Shown one piece after another: positions 36,056-48,795 of a stretch of DNA of 64,000 bases. The stretch is from Eriocheir sinensis. Taxonomy: Eukaryota; Arthropoda; Malacostraca; Decapoda; Varunidae. The notes below the pieces were generated by a model. That model made no database searches, was not told where the DNA came from, and worked only from the letters and a program-made list of their open reading frames with translations. Position 1 is the first letter of the stretch. Each line of letters begins with the position of its first letter. The DNA is taken from positions 7,794,115 through 7,858,114 of the forward strand of contig NC_066531.1 in assembly GCF_024679095.1 (NCBI RefSeq), read 5' to 3'. A program made the position numbers and the translations under genes.

Positions 36056-38914
36056 GGCTGACTGCTGGCCTGAAGCTCGCGGGAATGTTTGTTTACATGT
36101 TTGAGGGGCTACGTCTTTAATTTTATCATTATTCCATGTGATGTTGGTCTATGCATCGCCAACAATACCCAAAAATATTTTTATTTTATTTCATATATAT
36201 TTCCAATATGTCAATATGATTTTAACATCAAAATTATACCAAACTCAAACATTTTATTTTGAGTTGGCATCCCTTTCATATGTGCAGCTCAGGGTTTGGC
36301 AACGATGTACTAATACTTGCTTATGACGAGCTGGTTATGTTGAGGGGGTGAAACGTAAGGAGGGGGGTTATGTCGCGTCATTGTTAATACTCGGATATGT
36401 CTCAGTTTACGTCTCACATAAATTTCTTTAAGCACGGGCCCTGGTGAACAAGCCTCACAACTTTGCTATCCTCAACGACCTAGAGCAGTTGGTCCACCAC
36501 CCTACATATATTCCTGACCGTCTTGGAGACAGGCCCAACATCCTAGACCTCTTCTTTACCTCTAATCCTTCTGCTTACTCTGTCAAACTGTTCTTCCGTT
36601 GGGCTCCTCCGATCATAACCTTATTTCTGTATCCTGTCCAATCGCTCCTGTACACCCTCTGGACCACTGAAGAGAAGTGATGCCTCTGGCATTTTGCTCC
36701 AGCTCGGTGGGACGACCTGAGGATGTACTTTTCCGATTTCGTGGAATGATTACTGCTTTCAGGAGAGAGACCCTCTGTGTGTGCTCAGCGCATCACAGAG
36801 GTGATTGTCTCTGAATGGAGGCATACATTCAACGTACTTTCTCTACCTCATGCTAAAAGCCTTGGTTTTAATCATGCTTGTTCTCGCTATTAAAGATAGA
36901 GAGGCAGCTCACAAAGGTTCCAGAGCCTTCGAACTCCCCAATTAACTTTGATCTATACATTTCAGCCAAGAATCAAAGCCAAGTCTATTCTCCGACTTAC
37001 CAAAACTTCTTTATAAATAGAAAATGTCAACACTGTTACTACTTCTAATTCTTCCTGTGACTTCTGGCATCCAGCCAAAAATATCTCCACCTCACTGCTT
37101 CCTTTTTCCTCCTCTTTAACCCTGACGGCACCATCGCCGTCTCATCTGTCTGTAAGACTGAACTCTTCGCTCAAACTTTCTGTAAGAACTCCACCATGGA
37201 CGATTCTGGGCATATTCCTCCCACTCATCCCCCTCTGACTCCTTTATGCCTGTTATTAAGATTCTTCCCATGATGTTTTCTGCCTCTGGTCCTTCAACTC
37301 TCAGAAGGCTTATGGACCTGATGGAGGCCTCCTATTGTCCTTAAAACTGTGCTTTGAGCTGACACTGCCTGGTCAAACTCTTTTCGTCTCTGCCTATCAA
37401 CATCTATCCTTTCCTTCCTGCTGGAAGTATGCTTTGTACAGCCTGTGCCTAAGAGGGTGACTGTTCCAATCCCTCAAACCACCGCCCTATAGCTTTACTT
37501 TCCTGTTCAAAGCTTTTGAGTCAATCCTTAACCGGAAGATTCAAAAGCACCTTTCCACTTCTAACCTTCAATCTGATCGCTAGTATGGATTCCGCAAGGC
37601 GTTCTATCATGATCTGCTTGCTCTCTTAACTGACTCTTGGTCATCCACTCTTAGCCGTTTTGGTGAAACTTTCTGTGTTGCGCTAGACATATCGAAAGCC
37701 TTCGATAGAGTTCGTACCAGTCTTGCTTTCTAAACTGCACTCTCTCGGATTCTGTCCTCTCTGTTCCTTTATCTCCAGTTTCTTTCCGGTCGTTCTATCT
37801 CTGCGTGGTAGACGGTCACTGCTCTTCCCCAAACCTATCAACAGTGGCGTTCCAGGGCTCTGTCCTATCACCCACTCTCTTCCTGTTATTCATCAATGAT
37901 CTTCTTTCCATAACAAACTATCCTGTCCACCTCGCATGACGACTCTACTCTGCATTATTCAACTTCTTTCAATAGAAGACCATTACAACAGGAAGTACAC
38001 GACTCAAACAGTGAGGCTGCAGAACCGCTAACATCAGACCTTGCTATCATTTCCTGATTGGAGCTGAAGGAACACTTGTATTCCTTCAATGCCTCAAAAA
38101 CTCACCTCTCCACCTATCAACTCGACATAATCTTCCAAACACCTGTCCCTTAGTCTTCGACAACACTCAGCTGTCACCTTCTTCAACAGTAAACATCCTC
38201 GGTCTCATCCTTAACTCAAAAATCTCAACTGAAACTTCATCTCCTCTCGCTTAATCAGCTTCCCTCGAGGTTGGGCGTTCTATCGTCTCCGTTAGTTCTT
38301 TCTACCCTCGCGTAGTTGCTAACTATATACAGGGCCTTCTCCCGCCCCTCGTATGAAGTATGCATCTCACGTGGGGGGGCTCCACCCACACAGCTCTTCT
38401 GGACAGAGGAGGGCTAAGGCCTTCGTCTCATCAGTTTCTCCTCCTCCCCCTACTGATAGTCTTCTACCTCTTAAATTCTGCCGTTGATATTGCCTCCCTT
38501 TCTATCTTCTATCGATATTTCACGCTGACTGCTCTTCTGGATTGCTAACTGCATGCCCTCCCCCCCTGCACTGGCCCCTGCACAACAGACTTTCACTCAT
38601 GCTCATCCCTACACTGTCCAAATCCCTTACAAAAGAGTTAACCAGCATCTTCACCTTGCATCTCCTCACGCTTGTAAACTCTGGAACAATCTTCCTTCAT
38701 CTGTATTTCTCCTCCTGCCTACGACTTTAAACTCTTTCCAGAGGAGGGTATCAGGACACCTCCTCCTCCAATTTGACCTCCTCGTTTTCAATACACCTCA
38801 TTTGATTTTTTGGGGAGGAGCGAGTAGCAGGCTTTTTTATTGCTTCTTTTTGTGGAAAAAGTCCCTAGAGCTGCCTCCTTTGTTGTATCATATACTATAT
38901 ATAACGCCTATGAT

Positions 38915-39045
<131 letters not shown>

Positions 39046-39099
39046 AAGTACGCTCCACTTGGGTATCTAGAGAGAGAGAGAGAGATTTGTCTACAAGTC

Positions 39100-39711
39100 A
39101 TCTTCAGTATAATACAGAACATCTTGAATAGCATATCTTGAAACATGAATGAAGAGAATTGCTTGAAATAAGGGATCCCTCATAACGCCAATACACCTAT
39201 AATAAGTAAAATATTGCCCTATATAAGACAAGAAGATCTTGATAGAATTATAATATGCACAGAAAAATATTGTAGAAGATGTCTATAGGCTAAAGCTTAG
39301 CAAAAGATGCATACCAATGTCACTGTTTACCGTTGATGAGGTTTCAGGCCTGCGCTGCTCCGCTGCTGATGCAGCGGCCCACGAGGGCAAATCAACACTT
39401 CCTCAACGTTAGCCGCAATAATAGTCTTCGATGCACTTATTCTCAAACATCGTAGTGGTGAGTGGAGTGTCTTAATTTCTTTTACGAATAATATCACATA
39501 TGGTACAATTAGTTCCCAGTGTTGATGTCTGCTGTTTTTCCCTCATATAGATATCACTATTAAATATCTGCAACAATTATTTCCAGCACACTGAACATTC
39601 ATCACACAAGTCATCTTTATCTCTGAGTAGAGACACTATAATTAATTGCTATGATCAGTCATGTTGCCGAGTTCTCTCAATTTCAGTCTATGAGTGACCA
39701 CACAACACTGG
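39100..39711. other. Unassigned AT-rich stretch
   Basis: No gene is visible. A short hairpin CCGCTGC, TGAT, GCAGCGG lies near 39360-39377. Confidence 0.4.
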
Positions 39712-39939
39712 TCATTCCTTTGAGTGGTTGATTGTCAGGCTTTTTTGTATCTCACACAATTTATGTGGCATTTTATTCTCAGCCATGGTGCACTCTCTAT
39801 TTGATTTATGATTGACAGCGCATTTGAAACAATTAGGGCATCTCCATTTGGTCTGGTGCAGGCTACAGTTGGCCTCAAAGATTAAGGCCCTTATCTCTGA
39901 GAGTGATAGTATATAATTTGCATGGTATCTGTCTCTCAC
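39712..39939 (-). pseudogene. Cysteine-rich LINE ORF1-like fragment (tentative)
   Basis: A 75-codon minus-strand frame with CSLHQTKWRCPNCFKCAVNH then KSNRECTMAEN. The CPNC, NH and SREC-like spacing resembles the last zinc knuckle of LINE ORF1 (gag-like) proteins, followed in those proteins by a helix such as ENKMPHKLCEIQKSL. It lies downstream of the CR1-like remnant at 40080-42060 on the same strand, which is the wrong order for one intact element, so it may be a separate insertion. A chance match is possible. Confidence 0.25.
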
Positions 39940-40079
39940 TGTGTATATTCCCCCATTCTAATTTTAGCTTGTAGATTCTTGTGAATCAGCTTCTGTACAG
40001 ATTGGGTCACACCTCAAAATGTAGTGCGTCGTGCCGCCAGCCATTAGGCTTTCCATATAAAACCAGCTCAATCCGTTAT

Positions 40080-42060
40080 CCTCAAGCATGTGGTTACCAT
40101 TTTCATTAGCAAGCGGGTCCGATACTACAAGTGAGTGACTTTTTTATTATTTACATACCTAAAAAATTCTTTAGGATTAGATTTACTTGTTTCCGCTTAT
40201 ATAATTCTTTTCAAGATTTTTTTGCTTCGTTTTATTAATTTCCTGGTTTCAAGAAGCGAATTCTGTCCAACTCGAATGGAGTTTGAGTTGAGTTGATACA
40301 TGTATGTGAACTGTATACGCATTTTTAAGAGATGCGGCTATTTATTGCAGATTTTCGTTATTCCACCATTTGGGTTTCTTCTTAAAAGCTGAACGTTCAA
40401 GCGTTACGATAGAATTAACGCATATGCGCTATGGGCATTGTTCAATATTATGAAAAGTGAAGGCCCCCAAGATTTATCAGTATCTGTTTCCGCCGAGGAT
40501 TTCCAGTCCAGTCAGAATTATTTAGAATTGATCGGAGTCTTTCTTAAATTCGCTCTCATGAAGTAATCAGGCATTTCTTTTCTTTATTAGGGATTTCACT
40601 TCTACTTTCTTTTCCTTATATATTGATGCTGAATGTGATTGTTCGCCATTTGATCGTTAGAACTAAAAATTCATTCCCTAAAATTTACTTCGTTAATCTA
40701 GATCAGCTGTCGTTGAAAAGATAAGGTCAAGTAGTATTATTTCTCCCGAGTTTAGTTTTTGGAACGTGTTGATGCAAAATCACTTTCTAGTAAATTTGTG
40801 TACAGGTCGAGCCCCTGTATGACAGTTCACCAGTTTTAATTCCCATCTTTTCACCTGGGCAAGTTAAAGTCCCCAACAATTACTGCCTCGCAACTGCTAC
40901 TTGTTTCGCAATAATAATTCACTTAATGCGTGGTCGATATCAAGAGTCTGCCTTGGCGGTCTGTAGATAAGTCCAGTTAATATTTTATGAGATTATGATT
41001 TTTAATTTCAATGAGAGACCGTGTCTACATTGGTTATATTATCTGTTTTCACGGATACTGAATGGAGAGAGTTGTGGATATAAAGATAACGCCTCCACCC
41101 TGTCTGTTCTCTCTTTCATGACTCAAAGAGATGGTATAAACCCGGTAATCTATATTCCGGCAGTGAAATCTCTATTTGAAGTGTTCTATCCAAGATTCTG
41201 TGACTCCGATTGATGTGGATAATGATTTGTAGCCAAGAGGACTTCTAAATCTTCAAATTTGTTACGTAGGGCTACTGAGCGTTTTACATAGCAAGCTTTA
41301 ATGTGATTCGCTGAATCGAGGGTTTTTTGCGGGTTGAGTGCTCCCTTACGGTGTGGGGCTGCTGGGTGTTCTCGCCTCCGCAAGTTTTTGGCTTTCGAAG
41401 AGCCACTTGGTCAAAGCAGAGTAGCCTCCCAGAAACGTATTGCTCCAACGAGGGTTTAAGCGGGATGCCATCAAGGAAGTAGAAACTAAGTCTGAATCGT
41501 AGTAAAATTGTTGTTGTTCCACACAATTGAAGCGAACTGGACGTTTTCTTGTGAGCAAAGGGACTGAAGTCTGTTGTTTTAGCGAAGGCCTTACTGTAAA
41601 AAGCCCCTAATTTCGACACCGACCTCGGGAGAATTCCACTGAGATTATGATGTTACTGGCATCCGTTTTATGCTTTATACCGCTTGACTGGCGCCTGCAG
41701 TATTTCTGCCAAGCGAAGTTCCTCAGAACGGGTTGTCTTGCACGTCATTCGTCCCCGCGTGAATGACAAAGAGGGTGCTTTCGGTCGACATTTCTCGTGA
41801 CATCATCGCACGCTGGCGGGTGATATCGTCCAGTCTGGCAACCTGAATAGCAGTAACGTTTTCTGCGGCCGTTTGATGAACGACCACATAACTCAAACCA
41901 GCTGGCTACGCACCATGGAGTCCCCAACTAGGCGAGTCTCGAAGTCATCCTCCATGGTGTCTGCCAGGCACCTGGGAAACCTATTGAAGGTAGGGGCTGG
42001 GGTCAGTAATCCTTGGTTGCGCAAGCTTCAAGGTTTGGCTCCATTTCACAGGTTGAAACC
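40080..42060 (-). pseudogene. Ancient CR1-like LINE: ORF1 esterase, ORF2 endonuclease and RT entry region
   Basis: Read on the minus strand from 42060 downwards. ORF1 appears first: an SGNH-esterase pattern with GDSMVRSQLV (about 41920), then ARLDDIT and LFVIHAGTNDV (about 41750), the conserved esterase blocks, and a C-terminal DGIPLKPSL with GRLL near 41450. ORF2 follows: ITESW-like and GGGV-like endonuclease blocks (about 41200-41090), ILTGLIYRPPRQT (about 40985), a GDFNLP-like block near 40870 and LDLIFST near 40740. Then comes a linker with WWNNEN (about 40365), and FFRYVNNKK with the ENGN block (about 40160-40090). Every block is in a different frame from its neighbour, and stops are frequent. 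Esterase-containing ORF1 is known from CR1-group elements, which supports the family. The catalytic RT core is not present. An A run (42079-42101) lies just upstream. Confidence 0.7.
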
Positions 42061-42109
42061 CGATCCTGTGAAGCAGAAAAAAAAAAAAAAAAAAAAAAAA
42101 GAGAAGCGT

Positions 42110-42530
42110 TAAGTGGGAGGTAGGCTGGAGGTTGTCCTGTGAGGCAGGCTGGGAGTTAGCCTGTGAAAGCTGCCAGGCTGGGGTTAGAACCTGTGAGGGC
42201 AGGCTGGGGGTCAGCCTGCAGGAGGCAGGCTGGCGGTTGTCACTGTGAGGTCAGAAGGGGGTGTACAGTCAGGAGGCAGGCAGGCTGGGGCAGGCCTGTG
42301 AAGCTGGCTGGGGCACAGCTTGCAGGCCGGGGGTTAGCCTGTGAGGTGCAGGCTGGGGTCTGGACCCGTGAGTGCAGGCTGGGTGATTTGTCCTGTGAGG
42401 CAGTGGGGGTTAGCCTGCAGAGGCAGGCTGGGGTTAGCCTGTGAGGCAGGCTTTCGGGGGTTAGCCTCCAGAGGCAGGCTGGGGGTGTTAGCCTGTGAGG
42501 AAGGGTTGGAGTCAACCTGTGAGGCAGGGT
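42110..42530 (+). repeat. G-rich degenerate minisatellite, about 24-31 bp
   Basis: GAGGCAGGCTGGGGGTTAGC then CTGTGAGG recurs about 15 times with variable spacing and many substitutions. Long G runs make two- or three-tier quadruplexes conceivable on the plus strand. Confidence 0.8.
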
Positions 42531-43916
42531 AACATGTCCTCCTGTATACGGGAGGGTCGTCCGGAGAGGCACAGTCCTCGGTGGAGAACCTCTCACCATC
42601 TGATAATTGAGCCACTGCCTGACTACACGAAAACAAAATTCCTGAAGGGCTGCAAATTTCTTTTTTCAAGATCATTATGTTTGACTTTCCATTCAGTCAC
42701 AGCCTTCTGAAGATATAATCTTTGAACGGCAGAGGCGGCAGAAGCTTACTCAGCCGGAAGGAAATAGAGCTGTAAATCGTCCCGGGACAGACGTCAATTG
42801 CCAGGTTCGAAGGCATACAGTCCCAGAAATTTCAAGCATATGAGTTAACAGTTTGGGCAAACACAAAAGCGCTTTCAGAAATAACTTAAATTAGCGACAC
42901 ATAAATTGAATTCATTGTCATAAAGAATTGTGCATGGAAATTAGAGCTACTGCTGTTAGATGCCTCCACGACTGGGGAGTTCGCTCCCACAGGTCTTGAA
43001 AATGCCTCAAAGACCAATCGCTTGTCCCTGAGCCCTCGGTCACGAGAGAGACTTTCAACCCGGCGCTTTTCCAGCTATTGTCCTCGAAGTTTTGTCCCAT
43101 AGAACGGGGCCAAGTGTAGTCACTCAGAGCAGGAGCCTGGCAAGGAGGAGAGAACCAGCAATTCGTTCCCTACTTTCCGTTGAAACGTCTAACCCAACTC
43201 TAGAGGCCTTTCGAGGCCCCTTTCGCCAGTGGCACACCTGTCACCAGGTGTTTCTCCACCAACTCCTAGAAGAGTGATTGGTCACCCTTCCTGAGAGACC
43301 AAAAACCTGAAATATTCCTTGAGGTATAAGAATAACCCTCAGAAACCTCCACCTAGAAGCCAGGAGGTAGCGAACCTCAAATGGCCCACGAGAAGACATC
43401 TCTTTCAGGAGAAAACAAGAAAACCAACACTGTTATGCAGACTGAGGGATGGGAGTACCCGTCAGATAGAGGGGAGGGACAGGGAGTTTCACACTGCAGG
43501 CCAACTGGTTCCCCAGGGTGGCTTTTTTGAGTGTAGAGGTCATACACTCCTCTCCACACACCCAGACCCTAAATAATTAGGCACGGTCCAGCTGACTAGG
43601 ACCCTGGAACTCCAGCCATTGTCTCAGTACAAAGAGATCCCTCTGCCTGCAGTCCAATCCCACCATGCTGCTGCCCAGAGGCTTCACCATGCACCCCTCT
43701 TTGCACGGGAGACAGATCAGGTATTACAGCACTTGTCCAAGGGTGACCTGAGACTATGCAAGTTGCAGGGACGGTTAGTTCCTGAGGTGAAAAACACTTC
43801 ACCCACATACCCGGAATAGTAAATAAAGAGGATAAATTATCACTGAGAACAAGGGTTCTTACGCATATTTTGGTGAGCTTGATGGCCAAAGTCGAGTTTT
43901 CTCCCAATCCCATCAG
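42531..43916. other. Unassigned stretch upstream of an exon-like segment
   Basis: Moderately GC-balanced sequence with several short open frames on both strands (for example 43319-43576 plus and 43596-43913 minus), none of which I recognise. I see no tandem repeat or element end. Confidence 0.4.
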
Positions 43917-44072
43917 AAGTTCGTTACACCCTGTTCGAAGGCAATTTCTTAATCAAAGTGAAAATGGATGCAAATGGTCACAATAAAATTAGTTATTATA
44001 CTTGGTGCTCACAAATTCAGGCAAAGGAATTTGAGGAAGGACTCCCAGATCAGTTTGGCGTCACTGATGAAG
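43917..44072 (+). CDS. Exon-like segment, 156 nt, symmetric phase 1, unassigned protein
   Basis: A pyrimidine-rich tract and CAG (TTTTCTCCCAATCCCATCAG, ending 43916) precede it, and GAAG|GTAAAT follows at 44073, so both splice sites fit. The frame is open across the whole segment and reads VRYTLFEGNFLIKVKMDANG, then HNKISYYTWCSQIQ and AKEFEEGLPDQFGVTDE. The first codon is completed by two bases of this exon and the last base starts the next codon, so both junctions are phase 1. Composition (aromatics, charged residues, no low complexity) is protein-like, unlike most open frames nearby. I do not recognise the family. A further exon could not be linked with confidence. It may belong to a host gene or to a transposon-borne gene. 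Confidence 0.35.
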
Positions 44073-45964
44073 GTAAATGATCTCGTGCACTCATTAGGGC
44101 TAAGCAATATACATTAATTATAATGTATTATTGTCTTGTTACATATATTACCTACTGATAATGGAAATACATGTCAGGATTAATCTGTCAAATACAAGGA
44201 AAAAAGAATCATGTAGCGGAAGTTTGTGAACTTAAGTTCATGTAACAAACAAGGTTTGTTATACACAAAAGGTTGGATACTTCAAATGTAAAAAGATTTT
44301 TGGATATAACATCACCCCCTTCCTCCATATTGGTTCTTTAAACAGAAGTGCTGACTGACAGCTGATTATTATTTGCAGCAGGTTTAATGACACTTTTTTT
44401 TAAGTGCAAAGCATCTTGAAATCAATGATCATTATAAGTAATAATTCTCATGAGTAGATAGTAAAAATTTACAACCTAGATGGTTGCAGAATCATACTGT
44501 TAAGGATATATATATTATAAGACTTAGCTAAATTGGTGGATCCAAGGAGGCCAAGGGCCTGGGACCCCCATGATGCTGAGTGATACAGGAAAACTAGCTC
44601 AAAAAGCGCGCTGCGCTTAAAACAATGCTTTTTCAGAGGGTCAGAGCGTCTCATTCGGATCCGAAGATTTTGGACACATCACGCCCAGGGAATGCTTTTG
44701 GCACAAAAGTCCAGGACGTTATACCCATTGATTTAGGGTCAGTCCACCAGTTTTCACGACCTGGACGGTCGAGAATGGCTAATGCTCCTTCCACCCGCAA
44801 AAAGTCTGACGTCCCCCCCCCAAAAAAAAAAAATTATTCCCTGGATCTGCACCTTTTAAAAGACCATACCGTAACATGGTTTCAGTGATCATGGACAAAA
44901 CAAAAATTTTAAGACAATCAATATCCAATCATTTCCAGGATACACAAATCAGCATCCATATGAAGGAATTCTACAACTTAAAAGTGATGTAAGTGTGCAG
45001 GGCATAATGTTAAGTGGACTTGCACAGTCTATTTTGTGAAGTCATAATTAGATTAATAACACAATATTCAACAAACACTAGATGAAGTATTCATACCGAA
45101 ATAAGTACATGGAGCTGGTGCAGTGCAATGCGGAGCACACTCCTGCAGCTCAGCCACGTACCTCAGGGGGTGGCTAAATGTCTTCATTCAGCTTCACCCT
45201 TGGCCTCTTTCTTGGACTCTCCCCTTCAGCTGCCACATTCTCTTGGATGATATCGGACGTGTTCGGATCTGTTGGGATGTGGTTGTGTTAGATGTGGAAT
45301 AACATACGACAGTGGAACATGGAAGGAAAGAGTATGTCCACACGGTAAAATACAGAGATGAGGATTGCACTGCATTAGTTGAGTGATTACAAGATGTAAA
45401 ATGAAATTCTTTGGATACTGAAAGGATGTACGGGGACAACTGGGTGAGAAGGGAGAGAGATGCAGATTTTGATGTTATATAGCACGTTACACCAATGAAG
45501 ACTTAGGACATACATATTCAGAAAGACCACAATTTTGGCTGCTAGACGGAAAAGCACTAGATGTCAAAGTGTCAGGACATTGAAGGAAGTAATAATAAGA
45601 AAAGCAATAATAATTAATGAGTATAAATATATTTCTGATATTTTTGTTTATCTTAATACTAGTATTGGAATTCTCAAACACTAAGAATATAATAAATAAA
45701 TATTCATAAATTAATGAAAATAAATACATTAACTGTACTAATACTACCACTAACAATATTAACAGCACTGCACCTAATAGACTGAGCAATAAACTGAGTC
45801 TGAAATATAACCATAATTGAACTGTCTCTGTCTGAGTGTTATGAAGCTTGCTCCATGCACCGTGATTGGAACGACATAGATGCATGCAGGTTGCTGAGAT
45901 AATTACGGTCACCATCCACTTGTAGGTATGGCACAAAAATGTGTTGGAAGCATTGGCGGCCAAC
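44073..45964. other. Unassigned AT-rich stretch
   Basis: No gene, element end or tandem repeat is evident. A long minus-strand frame at 45487-45963 is dominated by AT-rich codons (Ile, Leu, Phe, Asn) and has no recognisable motif. Confidence 0.4.
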
Positions 45965-46250
45965 TTTTTTATTTAATTATTATTTTCTTTAAAACAAAGG
46001 AACCGTTCAAGGGCAACAAAGCGTACTAGAAAAAAAATGCCCTGCTACTCACCACTCCCAAACAGACAAAAGTAGAGTCTTGATACACTCTTCTTGAAGG
46101 TCAGAGATTATAGGCAGGAGGAAATGCAGATGAAGAAAGGTTATTCCAGAGTTTATCAGTGTAAGGGATGAAAGAGTGAAAATGCAAGTTAACTTTTGCA
46201 TAAGATGTTTGGACAGTATAGGGCTGAGCTAGAGCAGGATAGAACACGCA
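45965..46250 (-). mobile_element. Jockey-like LINE 3' end, first piece
   Basis: Aligns with the 3' end of the minus-strand copy at 28050-28340 (GTTCAAGGGC, then ATGCCCTGCTACTCACCACTCC, TAGGCAGGAGGAAATGCAGATGAAG-like, TTCCAGAGTTTATCAG, GTTTGGACAGTATAGGG). The rest of this fragment continues at 47638 after an insertion. Confidence 0.8.
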
Positions 46251-47637
46251 GGAATTGACTTAAATTAGAAAAGTATAGATTTAGGAGGGAAATGGGCAGG
46301 CATTGGTTTAGTAATAGGCATAGCTGGGCGTTATCGCGATAAGTTATCGCGATACTTTATCGCTGATAAAATCGGGTTATCGGCCATCCGCTACTTGTTT
46401 AAATATATATCGGTATCTTCATTACTTTTGTAACCAAACTAGCGACAATCGCTACTTTTTTCCTCCTCTCGAAAAAAAACGTTGTCTCCTTACTGCGCAT
46501 GCGTGGCCCGATGTTGTATGAAAAACTTTGAGGTATGAAATGTCTTCAGTGATGAGATTTCATACTTAGATCATGAAAATTAAAACATTAGGTTATTTTT
46601 TTATGCTACTCAAAAATCAATATATCATAGAGGAAAATCAATTATCTTTGCCCCAAAAATGATTATCCACTGCTTCAAATTTGATATTCCATATTCGTTT
46701 GTGACCATGTCATGATACTGAAGAGCACTTGGTGTTGTGTTATTTGGTGTCCCATCGTCAAAAGCTGGCGTTTTTGTTTATAAACACTGGTCTCTCGTGA
46801 ACTGCACATGCTCAGACCATTAAGTGTAGATCTGTACAGTCTCACAATGCTTTTTTAACACATTAAGAGTTGCTGGAAAGCTGAATCAAACATACAGTAC
46901 CACCACCTCTGTACCTCTGTACATATAAATACAACTCGTACAGAGTGTCGTTCTAGAAACAGCGAGGATGGTGGTAGTGGTATTATATGTCTGATTCAGC
47001 CTTCAGCAACTCTTAATACAATTTAAAAAGCTTTGTGAGACTGTACAATCTGCTGGTCTAAGCATGCACCGTCACGAGACCAATGTTTGTAAACAATTTT
47101 GACGGTGGGGACATAAATCTTCTAACACCGGTTCAACATTCTAGTATTACCGTCCAGAGGTACGTGTCAACGTGTGGTTTTAAGGTTTTGTAAGTTTCCT
47201 AAAATACAGGTAATGAAAAATTGAATTCATCAATGTTGTTCTATCTGAAATATCAATATAGTATCGTTTTCGCCTATCGGACTTATCGCTAGCTAGTATC
47301 GGAATTGTGGATTTATATCGGGTATCGGTTATCGGTTCTCGCCTATATTTGTGTCTCTAGTTAACGAATATCGGTTATCGCCGTTAAGGTTTTTCATTAT
47401 CAGTTATCGGTTATCGGGAATAAGGTTTTATGTTATCGTGCCCAGCTATGGTAATAGGGTGGTGGGGGAATGGAGTAGACTCACCAATGACATAGTGAGT
47501 GCAGGGATGATAGCTTGTTTTAAGAGTAGACTGGATAGCTACGTGGACGAGGCTGACAGGTGGTAGTTGGGGGAATCTGGAGCTGCCGTGTGTAGGCCAT
47601 TCAGCCTCTTGCAGTCTCCCCATGTTCATGTGTTTAA
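46251..47637 (+). mobile_element. CR1-like LINE 3' fragment, itself interrupted by a hAT element
   Basis: The two flanks of the hAT insertion (46251-46310 and 47451-47637) join in one frame: LKLEKYRFRREMGRHWFSN before the insertion, then VVGEWSRLTND and CFKSRLDSYVDEADRW after it, matching the C-terminal block of the CR1-like copy at 1300-1475. The end CTTGCAGTCTCCCCATGTTC resembles the tail of that copy. It inserted into the jockey-like fragment between 46250 and 47638. Confidence 0.7.
46319..47450. mobile_element. Palindromic non-autonomous hAT-like element, 1132 bp, 8-bp target duplication
   Basis: The ends are perfect 11-bp inverted repeats (CATAGCTGGGC at 46319, its complement ending at 47450). 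The 8-bp GTAATAGG is present on both sides (46311-46318 and 47451-47458), the duplication length expected for hAT. Subterminal regions are crowded with TTATCG/CGATAA repeats. The middle is a long inverted repeat: about 46735-46920 pairs with about 46960-47150 (for example TGTACAGTCTCACAA with its complement, and AAGAGTTGCTG with CAGCAACTCTT). No transposase frame is present, so it would have been mobilised in trans. Confidence 0.8.
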
Positions 47638-47722
47638 ATCAAGTGCAGCGGCCAGCGGGGCCGCGGGAGGAGGGGAGGCATGCAGTTAGCAAGTTCAGAA
47701 CAGCAGTCAGCGTGAAAATGAT
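47638..47722 (-). mobile_element. Jockey-like LINE 3' end, second piece
   Basis: GCAGCGGGGCCGCGGGAGG-like sequence followed by GGAGGCATGCAGTTAGCAAG and TTCAGAACAGCAGTCAGCG matches 28346-28410 in the minus-strand copy. It is the continuation of the fragment ending at 46250. Confidence 0.8.
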
Positions 47723-48380
<658 letters not shown>

Positions 48381-48631
48381 CCTACTGTTCATTTTAATAT
48401 TTATCTCCTATATTTTTTTATTTAAAATGGAAATAACCAGACCGAAGAAAAAAAAGTAGCAACATTTGCTGCTTGATCCCATGTAGCAACACTGCTGATT
48501 GGTACTGGGGGTTGGTGTCTGGAGGGGGGGAGGAGCCTGGATGTAAACAACGCTGCTCCTGCGCCATCTGTTGCAAAGGACAACACCACGGTCTCCCATA
48601 GAGGCCCCCTCTCCTGTTCTATAGTCTCCTT

Positions 48632-48795
48632 GGTAACGTTTTAGTTACGTTTAGGAAACGTATTGTAGTGACGCAACCAAACACCACCTAAATACGACAT
48701 AGGTATTTTAGGAGGGGACGTATGACACGTATATACGTAGTACGTATATGCTACGAACTTTCCATACGTTACCAAAACGTAACATTTACGTGGTG
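48632..48795. other. Cluster of ten ACGT tetramers
   Basis: ACGT occurs about ten times in 165 bp, partly as dyads (GGTAACGTTTTAGTTACGT on the left, ACGTTACCAAAACGTAAC on the right, ACGTATATACGTAGTACGTA between). It may be an AT-rich MITE remnant or a palindromic satellite piece. No gene overlaps it. Confidence 0.35.

Noticed and set aside
42163..42675. Overlapping open frames in the G-rich minisatellite
   Set aside because: Repeat-derived on both strands; no conserved protein features.
45487..45963. 158-codon minus-strand frame
   Set aside because: AT-rich codons and hydrophobic runs without motif; no splice or promoter support.
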